Source: Bacillus nitratireducens (lineage in GTDB: Bacteria; Bacillota; Bacilli; Bacillales; Bacillaceae_G). From it: 64,000 bases of DNA. Positions 44,819 to 52,810 of this stretch are shown piece by piece (the stretch's first letter is position 1; every line of letters starts with the position of its first letter). Below the pieces are notes generated by a model. That model made no database searches and was not told where the DNA came from. It was given only the letters and a program-made list of their open reading frames with translations. The DNA is taken from positions 62,001 through 126,000 of the forward strand of contig NZ_MAOC01000078.1 in the NCBI RefSeq assembly GCF_001884135.1, given 5' to 3'. The position numbers and the translations under genes are program-made.

Positions 44819-46489
44819 TTATCTTTCGCGTACTTCAAACACATTTCCACTAATACAAGTAAAATACAATAAGTTATTTGTTTTAATGACCTCATATATG
44901 GAATCAGAATCCAAAATAAACTTTGGTAAATATAATGTGAATTCTACCTTACCAGATTTTATGTCTAAGCATTTTACTTCAAGTTCATGTGAAGACATAT
45001 AGATCTTACCTTCCACATATCTCGGAGCTCTTATCACGTCATGTCCAAACCTTGTTTCCCACTTAATTTGGTTATGTACTAAATCTATACAATAGACTTT
45101 TCCATTCTTCATAACTGCAACACACATATTATCAACTAAGTTAGGTTCAAGTTGTATTTCACCTGATAATAAGCATTTATATATTTCTTTGCCATCGTCT
45201 ACTCCAAAAAATTGAAGACATGTTTTCCGTTCTGCTTCATCGTCCATATCAGGTATATGTCTAACCAAACCTATCTTTAAGTTATCAGCTATCACATATA
45301 AATAATCCTCTTCTTCAATCTCTATCTCAAAGATTAATTCTGGTGATTCTTTTTTCAAATTCCACCTTTGAATACGCTCCATTCCCACTATTAAAGCCAT
45401 ATGATTTTCTATATATGTAGGAGTATTGGGGCGACAATCAATATTTTCTCTCCATAAAATATTACTATTTAAGTCAACAGCTGTCATACAAACTATATAG
45501 GGATCAATTATTTCTCCTTCTTCATAACATTCTCCTATCAGAACATAATAATCAGAAAACAGTCGCACCTTCAAATTTTCTCCACCAATTCCAGTATATA
45601 CAGTCTGTTTCTCTTTTCCTGTTTGAATATCTAATATGATGTTCAAACCGTAATCCATCACAACCATTACGTCTAATACATTATTTGGTAGGAGATAAAC
45701 CCCTTTTATTTCTCCTTCCAATTCTAACTCCCATAATTTCTTTCCATCTTTTGCAGACATGCACACAAGTTTTGATTCTTCCTCTTCTCTACTAATATCT
45801 CCTACAAAAACCTTATCATCTTGTTGACAGAATACAATTCCACTCTCAACAAAATTGAGATGTTCCGTCCAAAGTGTTTTTTTATTCAACATGTCTATTT
45901 TACTAAACTTATGCGCTGGTCCATTTCCAACATATAAAAAGTCGTTGTCACTTGAGAATTGAGGAAGAATTTCTATATTCCTTTCATTTTTCAGGTCACT
46001 CCAGCTTATTTCATAACGACTTTCACTTGAATATTTCCGATAAACATTCAAGTTTCCATTAGTAATGAAGTCCTCATCTAGATTTTCTAAGTCAATTATC
46101 TGTTTATAAGCGGCATTCAAATTAAAATCTTCTGGTACTTTACTAATTAATTTCTCTATATGCTCCTTACAAAAATCAAATACAACATTAAAAAACTGTA
46201 CTCTTTCAACTGAAATAATTTCTTTACTACTACTAATATTAATCATATTTTCTTGTTGAATAAATCTTAGAGTCTTCTCATAGTTATCTAAGAATAATGT
46301 AGCCTCTTTATACTTTAAAAGATTTACCCACACATCAAAAAATTGTATTAAGGGCTCTATAATATTAGTCTCTTCTTCATAAATGATTTTTTCATCTATG
46401 AGGAAAATTATTTTACCTCTTAACATTTCCAACTCGTCTTCATTAAAATATTCCAGTTTTATATTAAATCCTTCTTTTATTTTCCCCAT
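44819..46489 (-). CDS. PQQ-type beta-propeller protein, candidate immunity protein of the WHH nuclease
   Basis: 556 residues: an N-terminal helical domain of about 140 residues (MGKIKEGFNIKLEYFNEDEL onward), then seven to eight propeller blades with the PQQ/quinoprotein-like pattern (DKVFVGDISREEEESKLVCM followed by SAKDGKKLWELEL; IDLVHNQIKWETRFG; LDIKSGKVEFTLYL). No signal peptide, so not a periplasmic dehydrogenase. It starts 29 bases after the WHH toxin fragment, the usual place for the cognate immunity gene. Binding of the nuclease is inferred. Confidence 0.65.
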   Translation of the reverse strand: MGKIKEGFNIKLEYFNEDELEMLRGKIIFLIDEKIIYEEETNIIEPLIQFFDVWVNLLKYKEATLFLDNYEKTLRFIQQENMINISSSKEIISVERVQFFNVVFDFCKEHIEKLISKVPEDFNLNAAYKQIIDLENLDEDFITNGNLNVYRKYSSESRYEISWSDLKNERNIEILPQFSSDNDFLYVGNGPAHKFSKIDMLNKKTLWTEHLNFVESGIVFCQQDDKVFVGDISREEEESKLVCMSAKDGKKLWELELEGEIKGVYLLPNNVLDVMVVMDYGLNIILDIQTGKEKQTVYTGIGGENLKVRLFSDYYVLIGECYEEGEIIDPYIVCMTAVDLNSNILWRENIDCRPNTPTYIENHMALIVGMERIQRWNLKKESPELIFEIEIEEEDYLYVIADNLKIGLVRHIPDMDDEAERKTCLQFFGVDDGKEIYKCLLSGEIQLEPNLVDNMCVAVMKNGKVYCIDLVHNQIKWETRFGHDVIRAPRYVEGKIYMSSHELEVKCLDIKSGKVEFTLYLPKFILDSDSIYEVIKTNNLLYFTCISGNVFEVRER

Positions 46490-46518
46490 AATGCCCTACC
46501 TCCAGTATGGCCAGTTTT

Positions 46519-46859
46519 TTAATGTGTCCAAGTATTAACTAATTGCATGTCTCCTGGATTTTGATGGTGATGCCACGTATAACTTTTTGGATTTTTTCCA
46601 GACCGTATTAGTTTTAACTCAGCTATATTAAACTTACTTTGATATTTCTTATATGCTTCTTTATTTAAATAATCAAATTGGGATGCATTACTTTTTTCCA
46701 ATAATATTGTGGAAGCTTCATAAACTCCCTGCATATGTATGCAACAACCTCTCCTGATTGTTGATTCATATTTGACTCATTCTTATACGATTTCGGTAAT
46801 ACAAAGACATCTTCTTTCTTCTTATCTAAGAATTTAATGAATTTTAGAAAGAAACTCAA
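46519..46859 (-). pseudogene. Broken WHH-type nuclease toxin tip (polymorphic toxin C-terminus)
   Basis: Two overlapping frames together read as one toxin end. Frame 1 (from 46859) has VLPKSYKNESNMNQQSGEVV then AYI; frame 2 (from 46734) has MQGVYEASTILLEKSNASQF, YKKYQSKFNIAELKLI and SYTWHHHQNPGDMQLVNTW. The WHHHQ-P-G-MQLV motif is the core of the WHH family in the HNH/Endo VII superfamily, found at the tips of RHS/LXG toxins. There is no upstream delivery domain, and a frameshift lies near 46735. The catalytic His pair is still present. Confidence 0.65.
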
Positions 46860-47180
46860 TTAAAAAAATGGAAGATTTTAAAGAAAGATATCAATTCCGA
46901 CTCTTTATCGACAATTTTCCATTTTCTATTCCATAATTCATTACATTTAATTAAAATATATTTATATACAAATAATTATTAAACAAGGTGTACTATCTAC
47001 CTTATTTACGTTTAATAAATAAGGGGAATACAAGAAATTAAACCCATAAAATCTCTTTCCTTCATTACCTATTCCCCTTAATATACCGATCAGTAGCATC
47101 AATTTCTTCTAAAAATCCTTATCCCAAAAACAAAAAAATGCAGCCCCTATACGTACTCATATAGGGACTGCACCTTATTA
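46860..47180. other. Gap upstream of the toxin fragment
   Basis: No gene is seen. It contains a hairpin-like pair CCTTATTTA/TAAATAAGG (47000-47024), a loose A/T-rich inverted repeat around 46862-46925 (AATGGAAGATTTT/AATTTTCCATT), and the cys operon terminator at 47139-47172. The rest of the toxin gene is missing from here. Confidence 0.45.
47139..47172 (-). terminator. Terminator of the sulfate ABC operon
   Basis: On the minus strand TGCAGTCCCTAT pairs with ATAGGGGCTGCA and is followed by TTTTTTTG; it lies eight bases from the cysA stop. Confidence 0.88.
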
Positions 47181-48254
47181 TTAAATCACAAAATCCTCCG
47201 GAATAAACACCTTCACTTCTCTCGGATGTACATATACAAACTCACCTGTTTGAATGTTAAGCTTTCTAAACTGTTCTTTACTAATTTCCGCTTCTAAATA
47301 TTCATCTGTTCCGTCTCGCTTCAATTCTACATATACGACAGGGCCAACTGCGTGAGAGTATGTTACTTTCGCCGGGATGGCATCTATACTTTGTTTCGTA
47401 CGATCGATTGATAAGTGATGTGGTCTTACGTATCCCACTCCGTCTACGTTTGAAACGTGCTTATGCTCTGGTGCTTCTAGTTCCACTGATCCTACATTTA
47501 GCTTACCTTTATGAACGCGGCCGTGAAATAAATTCACGTTTCCTAAAAAGTCATATACGAACGGACTTGCTGGTTTTTCATACACTTCTTCCGGTGTTCC
47601 CATTTGTTCAATGCGCCCTTCATTCATTACAACGATGCGGTCCGCAACGTCTAGCGCTTCTTCTTGATCATGCGTTACGAATACGCTCGTAATTTGAAAT
47701 TCGTCATGTAGTTTCCGGAGCCATCTTCGCAATTCTTTCCGTACTTTTGCATCAAGTGCACCAAACGGTTCATCTAACAATAAAATTTTCGGTTCTACTG
47801 CAAGTGCCCGGGCTAGCGCGATACGTTGACGTTGTCCGCCAGATAATTGCGCTGGATAACGTTTTGCGAAACCATCCATTTTTACTAGCTTCAATAGTTC
47901 TGTTACTTTTTCTTCTATTACTTCTGCTGAGGGCCTTATACTTTTCTTTCTTACTTTTAAACCGAAAGCGACATTTTCAAATACATTCATATGTTTAAAA
48001 AGTGCATAGTGCTGAAAAACAAAACCGACTTGCCTGTTTTTCACGTGAATATTTGTTAAATCTTCTCCATCAAATGAAATAGTGCCTCCATCCGCTTCTT
48101 CTAATCCTGCAATAATTCGTAATAACGTCGTTTTCCCAGAACCTGATGGGCCTAATAAAGCGACCAGTTCACCTTTTGGAATATCCAAATGAATGTCTGT
48201 CAGCGCTTGAAATGTACCATATTGTTTTGACACATTTTGAATTTGAATACTCAT
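47181..48254 (-). CDS. cysA: Sulfate/thiosulfate ABC transporter ATP-binding protein
   Basis: 357 residues from ATG 48254. Walker [12 protein letters not shown], signature [15 protein letters not shown] and Walker [16 protein letters not shown] are intact; a TOBE-type regulatory domain fills the C-terminal 110 residues. It energises sulfate import through CysT-CysW. The start is placed after AAGGGGTG; the GTG nine bases upstream lies within that site. It lies 12 bases from cysW, the last gene of the sbp-cysT-cysW-cysA operon. Confidence 0.93.
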   Translation of the reverse strand: MSIQIQNVSKQYGTFQALTDIHLDIPKGELVALLGPSGSGKTTLLRIIAGLEEADGGTISFDGEDLTNIHVKNRQVGFVFQHYALFKHMNVFENVAFGLKVRKKSIRPSAEVIEEKVTELLKLVKMDGFAKRYPAQLSGGQRQRIALARALAVEPKILLLDEPFGALDAKVRKELRRWLRKLHDEFQITSVFVTHDQEEALDVADRIVVMNEGRIEQMGTPEEVYEKPASPFVYDFLGNVNLFHGRVHKGKLNVGSVELEAPEHKHVSNVDGVGYVRPHHLSIDRTKQSIDAIPAKVTYSHAVGPVVYVELKRDGTDEYLEAEISKEQFRKLNIQTGEFVYVHPREVKVFIPEDFVI

Positions 48255-48266
48255 CGCACTCACCCC

Positions 48267-49124
48267 TTATTGTCGTTTTTCCATTCTCCATTCAATCCAG
48301 TTTTTTATAACGAGCGTAAAAACTGCGATGAGTGACATTAAAGTCGCCACAGCGAACGCTGCTGAAAATTGATATTCATTGTACAAAATTTCAATATGAA
48401 GCGGCATCGTATTTGTAACGCCGCGCACGTGACCAGACACAACGGAAACCGCTCCGAATTCACCAATGGCCCGGGCGTTACATAAAATCATGCCGTATAA
48501 AAGGCCCCATTTTATATTAGGTAATGTAACGCGCCAAAACATTTTCCAGCCGCTTGCGCCAAGTGATAGAGCTGCTTCTTCTTCACTCTTTCCTTGCGCC
48601 TGCATAACCGGGATTAATTCACGCGCAACGAACGGAAACGTAACAAAGATTGTCGCAATGATAATACCGGGGACAGAGAAGATGAGTTTTATCCCATGTT
48701 CCATTAACCATCCGCCAAAGGCTGCACGAGGTGTAAAAAGTAAAACAAATACTAATCCCGCAATGACTGGTGATACAGCAAACGGCAGTTCAATAAGAGA
48801 TAATAATAGTTGCTTTCCTTTAAACTGAAACTTTGTAATAAGCCAAGCCGCTGCTATTCCGAATATCGTATTCAGCGGCACAACGATTAAAGCAACGAGA
48901 AGTGTTAACCTGATTGCCAAAAATGCTTCTTGATCTGTTACAGCGGCAATATATACATCAATTCCTCGTTCGAACGCTTTCATAAAAATTGTCACGAGCG
49001 GCAGTAATAGAAAGAGAGATAAAAATAAAATTGTTATCGTAATGAATAAAATTGGTACAAACTTAGATTCTTTTTTAACTGATACGCTTTTTACTATTTT
49101 CTTTTCTAATAATGTTGGTTCCAT
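48267..49124 (-). CDS. cysW: Sulfate ABC transporter permease CysW
   Basis: 285 residues with six membrane helices and the binding-protein-dependent permease EAA loop (EEEAALSLGASGWKMFWRVT-LP), plus the CysW-type RAIGEFGAVSVVSG segment. It pairs with CysT to form the sulfate channel. A TOBE/ATPase partner (cysA) follows, and cysT is 11 bases upstream. Confidence 0.92.
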   Translation of the reverse strand: MEPTLLEKKIVKSVSVKKESKFVPILFITITILFLSLFLLLPLVTIFMKAFERGIDVYIAAVTDQEAFLAIRLTLLVALIVVPLNTIFGIAAAWLITKFQFKGKQLLLSLIELPFAVSPVIAGLVFVLLFTPRAAFGGWLMEHGIKLIFSVPGIIIATIFVTFPFVARELIPVMQAQGKSEEEAALSLGASGWKMFWRVTLPNIKWGLLYGMILCNARAIGEFGAVSVVSGHVRGVTNTMPLHIEILYNEYQFSAAFAVATLMSLIAVFTLVIKNWIEWRMEKRQ

Positions 49125-49135
49125 TTTCTCCCCTC

Positions 49136-49963
49136 CTATTCGCTTTTCAGTTCATGCCTTCTACTCCAAGTTTGAATCATATTAATAAGTAGTAGGAAAA
49201 GGAGAGAAATAATAAGCATCACAGCCGCTACAGCTGTTGCGCCTGCATAATCATATTGTTCTAGTTTCGTCATAATCATAAGCGGTGCAATTTCTGTTTT
49301 CATTGGCATATTACCTGCAATGAACACGACAGATCCATATTCTCCTAACGCCCGCGCAAAGGCGAGTGAAAAACCAGCAAGTAGAGCCGGGAATATTTCT
49401 GGTAAAATGATTTTCAAAAATATTTGGAAGCGTGATGCCCCTAGACTAGAAGCTGCTTCTTCTACTTCTTTATCAATACTTTGCAGCACTGGTTGCACCA
49501 TCCGAACGACAAAGGGCAAGCCAATAAACGTAAGCGCAACAATAATGCCGAGCGGAGTAAAAGCTACTTTTATATGAAACACACTAAATATTTTTCCGAT
49601 CCAACCATTTTCCGCATAAAGCGTCGTAAGTGTAATACCAGCTACTGCAGTCGGAAGAGCGAATGGTAAATCGATTAGTCCGTCTAATAACCGCTTCCCT
49701 GGAAATGTGTAGCGGACGAGTACCCAGGCAATTAATAAACCGAAAATGGCATTTACGATTGCCGCTACAAGTGAAGTTGTGAGACTTATTTGATAGGAAT
49801 GCAACACGCGCTCACTCGTTATAACTTGTGCGAACTTCTTCCAGCCTAGCTGCGAAGTTTGAATAAATACGATAGAAAGTGGTATAAGTACGAATAAACT
49901 CATATATAGCATTGTAAATCCAAGAGATAATCCAAACCCTGGTAAAACACGCTTCTTCCTCAT
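49136..49963 (-). CDS. cysT: Sulfate ABC transporter permease CysT
   Basis: 275 residues with six membrane helices, the EAA motif EVEEAASSLGASRFQIFLKI and the ARALGEYGSVVFIAGN segment diagnostic of CysT. It is homologous to the CysW gene next to it. ATG 49963 follows AGGTGACG. Second gene in the operon. Confidence 0.92.
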   Translation of the reverse strand: MRKKRVLPGFGLSLGFTMLYMSLFVLIPLSIVFIQTSQLGWKKFAQVITSERVLHSYQISLTTSLVAAIVNAIFGLLIAWVLVRYTFPGKRLLDGLIDLPFALPTAVAGITLTTLYAENGWIGKIFSVFHIKVAFTPLGIIVALTFIGLPFVVRMVQPVLQSIDKEVEEAASSLGASRFQIFLKIILPEIFPALLAGFSLAFARALGEYGSVVFIAGNMPMKTEIAPLMIMTKLEQYDYAGATAVAAVMLIISLLFLLLINMIQTWSRRHELKSE

Positions 49964-49984
49964 ATAACGTCACCTCATCCCCCC

Positions 49985-51040
49985 TTATTTTTTATACATT
50001 TGATCGAATACGCCGCCATCATTAAAATGCTTTTCTTGTGCTTTTTTCCAGCCTCCAAATAGTTCATCAACTGTAAATAATTGAACTTTCGGAAATTGTG
50101 ATACATACTTCTCTGCTACTTTTTCATTACGAGGGCGATAAAAGTTTTTCGCCGCAATTTCTTGCCCTTTTTCTGAATACAAATATTCAAGATATCCTTC
50201 TGCTACTTTTTTCGTTCCTTTTTTATCAACGACTTTGTCTACAACTGCTACTGGCGGCTCGGCAAGTATACTAATCGAAGGTGTTACAATTTCAAATTTA
50301 TCTTTTCCAAGTTCTTTTTGTGATAATAACGCTTCATTTTCCCAAGCGATTAACACATCACCAATTCCTTTTTCAACGAAAGTTGTTGTTGCCCCACGTG
50401 CCCCTGAATCTAGTACTTCTACATTTTTATAAATTTGGCCGACAAACTCTTTCGCTTTGTCTTCACTATTGTCATACTTCTTCAGCGCATATCCCCACGC
50501 ACCTAAATAGTTCCAACGTGCTCCTCCAGATGTTTTTGGATTCGGTGTAATGACAGACACACCTTTTTTCGTTAAATCATCCCAATCTTTAATTCCTTTC
50601 GGGTTTCCTTTCCTCACAAGAAATACAATTGTTGATGTGTACGGCGTAGAATTATCCGCAAGCCGCTTCTGCCAATCTTCTGCTAGTTGTTTCTTCTTAC
50701 TAATTGCATCAATATCATAAGCGAGTGCGAGCGTTACAACATCCGCTTCTAAACCATCAATAACGGAGCGCGCCTGACTTCCAGATCCCCCGTGTGATTG
50801 CTTTACATTCACTGTTTGCCCATGTTTCTCTTTCCAATACTTCGCAAAGTCTTTATTGAAGTCCTGATACAACTCACGCGTCGGGTCATATGAAACATTT
50901 AAAAGCTCAACTGTCTTCTTATCTCCGCCCCCTTCAGAATTACTAGTGGATGTTGCCGAACCACACCCTGATAAAAGAACAATTGCTGACAATAAGACAC
51001 CTGTACTTTTCATAAATGCTGTCTTACCCCACTGTTTCAT
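49985..51040 (-). CDS. Sulfate-binding lipoprotein of the ABC transporter
   Basis: 351 residues from ATG 51040 (AAGGGGGC upstream). A lipoprotein signal peptide ([20 protein letters not shown] to LLSGCG) puts the lipidated Cys at residue 26. The mature part is a periplasmic-type binding protein with [40 protein letters not shown] and [20 protein letters not shown], all hallmarks of Sbp/CysP. First gene of the operon, expressed from a leader with a terminator. Confidence 0.9.
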   Translation of the reverse strand: MKQWGKTAFMKSTGVLLSAIVLLSGCGSATSTSNSEGGGDKKTVELLNVSYDPTRELYQDFNKDFAKYWKEKHGQTVNVKQSHGGSGSQARSVIDGLEADVVTLALAYDIDAISKKKQLAEDWQKRLADNSTPYTSTIVFLVRKGNPKGIKDWDDLTKKGVSVITPNPKTSGGARWNYLGAWGYALKKYDNSEDKAKEFVGQIYKNVEVLDSGARGATTTFVEKGIGDVLIAWENEALLSQKELGKDKFEIVTPSISILAEPPVAVVDKVVDKKGTKKVAEGYLEYLYSEKGQEIAAKNFYRPRNEKVAEKYVSQFPKVQLFTVDELFGGWKKAQEKHFNDGGVFDQMYKK

Positions 51041-51074
51041 ATATAAAGCCCCCTTAGTTTGTACAATAGAAAAA

Positions 51075-51112
51075 GGCACACAATCTATTCACAAAAGTGA
51101 ACGTTGTGCGCC
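51075..51112 (-). promoter_or_regulatory. Leader terminator/attenuator of the sulfate operon
   Basis: On the minus strand GGCGCACAAC pairs with TTGTGTGCC around an inner hairpin (GTTCAC-TTTT-GTGAAT) and is followed by TTTTTC. It lies between promoter and first gene, so it must be read through or avoided for sbp-cysTWA to be expressed. No known riboswitch core is visible in the roughly 42 bases before it. Confidence 0.6.
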
Positions 51113-51160
51113 TTCAGTTTCTCTGATGAGCTTCTATTGTATTCTGTTTGATTTCTTTTC

Positions 51161-51189
51161 ATTTTAATTCCGTAATTCATATGTGTCAA
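51161..51189 (-). promoter_or_regulatory. SigA promoter of the sulfate operon
   Basis: On the minus strand TTGACA (51189-51184), a 17-base spacer and TAAAAT (51166-51161). ATTCC and GGAAT half-sites flank it (near 51198 and 51172), which may be regulator sites. Confidence 0.7.
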
Positions 51190-51217
51190 CTTGGAATTTA
51201 TTTTTTCTTAATAAATT

Positions 51218-51266
51218 AAAATCAGTGAGGATAGTCCCCCACTGATTTTAGTTTCAACTTTATCTC
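51218..51266 (-). terminator. bcr-like hairpin used as terminator of the NEAT-SLH gene
   Basis: AAAATCAGTG...CACTGATTTT with a CCCCC-containing apex; the right flank AGTTTCAACTTTAT mirrors the ATAAAGTGAAACTT head of the other bcr-like copies, in reverse orientation. It overlaps the end of the gene. Confidence 0.6.
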
Positions 51267-52291
51267 TTCAACTTATCAGTCTTCGCAATAAATTGAGCTG
51301 CTTCTGCGCGGCTTACCGATTTATCTGGAGCCCAGCCATTATCTGTTCCAACTGAAATGTTTTCTTGGATTAAAATATTGGCATACTTCGTACCCCAATG
51401 ATTATTTAAGTCAGCAAATTCTTTTGGGAGTTTAATATTTTCATTTCTTTCTAATTTATATGCATTCACAAGCATAGAAGCCATTGATGCACGGTTAATT
51501 AGCCCGCTCGGATTAAAGTTACCCTTATCATCACCTTTTACAATGCCGGCTTTTTCAACTGCTGCGATGTAAGGTGTAGCCCAATGATTTTGAGCATCGC
51601 GGAATGATGGCTTCGCATCTTTATTAATTTCTAACCCTAAAACAGTAGCTAATATTTTTGCTGCTGAACCACGATCGATATTTTCAGCGGGTGCAAATGT
51701 ACCATCTGGCTTACCGTGTACTGCCTCTTTCTCTACTAAATATTGCACTGACTCTTGTGCCCAAGTCGGTACATCTGAGAACTTAGGTTTCTTTTCAATT
51801 GCACTCGCATCGATTTCAAACTGCACTTGATATTTATGATCATATTTAATTGCTGGAATTAATATATGCATTTGCATATATTATTTTTTCGAGAATTCAC
51901 CGATTTCAAATTGAACAACTTTCGTACCATTATTCGCTTTATCTTCAGAAATTACTTTTACATCATGGAATGTCCCTAATTGATTCTGATCTTCTACTCT
52001 AAGATACTGGAAATAGCTACTATCTTGCACTGTTAACGTCACGATTTTTTTATCGCCTTGTATTGTTACTTTTGCATTTTTTAAATATGTTGAAGCAACC
52101 GATGTTTCATTCGTTTTATCTTTATAAGTTTTTAAAATAACGTCATATGTACCATCTGCATGTTTGCTATTTGCTTTCATTTCTACTGCCGCTTCTGCTT
52201 TCGCAATCGGTGCCATAATACCGCTAAATGGAACTGCTAAAGTTGCTGCTATAACGAACGCATTAACATATTTTTTCTTAATCATTATCAA
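51260..52291 (-). pseudogene. NEAT + triple-SLH surface heme protein (BslK-like) split by one TAA
   Basis: A single frame spans 52291-51260 except for TAA at 51883-51881. Upstream part (136 residues): signal peptide (IKKKYVNAFVIAATLAVPFS) and the front of a NEAT domain (SSYFQYL helix, FHDVKVISEDKANNGTKVVQ). Downstream part: the last NEAT strands with the heme-ligand motif IKYDHKYQVQFEI (YxxxY) and three SLH domains. Termination therefore removes both the heme tyrosines and the wall anchor. In B. anthracis the intact protein (BslK) binds heme at the surface. Start TTG 52291 follows AAAGGAG. Confidence 0.8.
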
Positions 52292-52330
52292 TACGACATC
52301 TCCTTTTATATGAATATACCCAACATAACT

Positions 52331-52359
52331 ATCATATTGATAATGATTATCAATGTCAA
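52331..52359 (-). promoter_or_regulatory. Promoter with a perfect Fur box as its spacer
   Basis: On the minus strand TTGACA (52359-52354) and TATGAT (52336-52331) are separated by exactly 17 bases, TTGATAATCATTATCAA, a perfect 7-1-7 Fur box (TGATAATnATTATCA). Fur bound there would cover the polymerase site, giving iron repression of the NEAT-SLH locus. Confidence 0.85.
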
Positions 52360-52374
52360 ATAAAATTAATAATA

Positions 52375-52650
52375 CTATTTCCTACATAAGTACGCCTTCC
52401 GCTCGTTTTTAAAAAGTAAATAATGCGCCGTGTGAACTTTTCTTTCCAAATAATCAATAGAATACGAGCTTGATGGATCAACTAAATCACCTATCGCCCC
52501 TGAAAGGTGATCAATTACCTTTTGCAATATTTCTAAGTTCTTCTTTTCACTCTCCATATTCATTTCATCCATAATGTCACAAATAAGATATTGCACTTTC
52601 CGTAAGCGTAATTCCTTCTGCTCCACGTATATCTCCTCCTTATTAGTCAT
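52375..52650 (-). CDS. Small helical protein of unknown function
   Basis: 91 residues from ATG 52650 (AAGGAGGAGA upstream): MTNKEEIYVEQKELRLRKVQ, an amphipathic helical bundle (LEILQKVIDHLSGAIGDLVD) and a basic C-terminus ending AYLCRK. No signal peptide, membrane segment or known motif. It lies 84 bases upstream of the start of the NEAT-SLH gene with the same orientation; the Fur-box promoter between them suggests separate control. Confidence 0.6.
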   Translation of the reverse strand: MTNKEEIYVEQKELRLRKVQYLICDIMDEMNMESEKKNLEILQKVIDHLSGAIGDLVDPSSSYSIDYLERKVHTAHYLLFKNERKAYLCRK

Positions 52651-52696
52651 ATTACGGTTTAAATATATGGGCTTATAGCTTAACCAATTCTAAAAA

Positions 52697-52756
52697 TAAC
52701 GTGAAACTTTAATTAGTAGGAATTTTGTCCATCCAAACTAATCCAGCTTTTTTGGG
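52697..52756. repeat. Short bcr-like repeat
   Basis: ATAACGTGAAACTTTAATTA, then GTAGGAATTTTGTCCATCC and GGGACAAAA, i.e. head and tail of the 15077 copy with the middle removed. Confidence 0.5.
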
Positions 52757-52760
52757 ACAA

Positions 52761-52806
52761 AAAGATATCCATCTCTATACATGTAGTCATAGTGATGGAT
52801 ATCTTT
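52761..52806 (-). terminator. Terminator of the acyl-CoA ligase gene
   Basis: AAAGATATCCATC (52761-52773) pairs with GATGGATATCTTT (52794-52806), a perfect 13-bp stem with a 20-nt loop; TTTGTCC follows on the minus strand. Confidence 0.75.
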
Positions 52807-52810
52807 ATTT

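Noticed and set aside
38031-46859. Integrated phage or genomic island with an integrase
   Set aside because: No integrase, attachment repeats or phage structural genes; RHS remnants explain the content better.
51040-51160. S-box (SAM) or T-box riboswitch in the sulfate operon leader
   Set aside because: The conserved cores are absent and the leader before the terminator is only about 42 bases.
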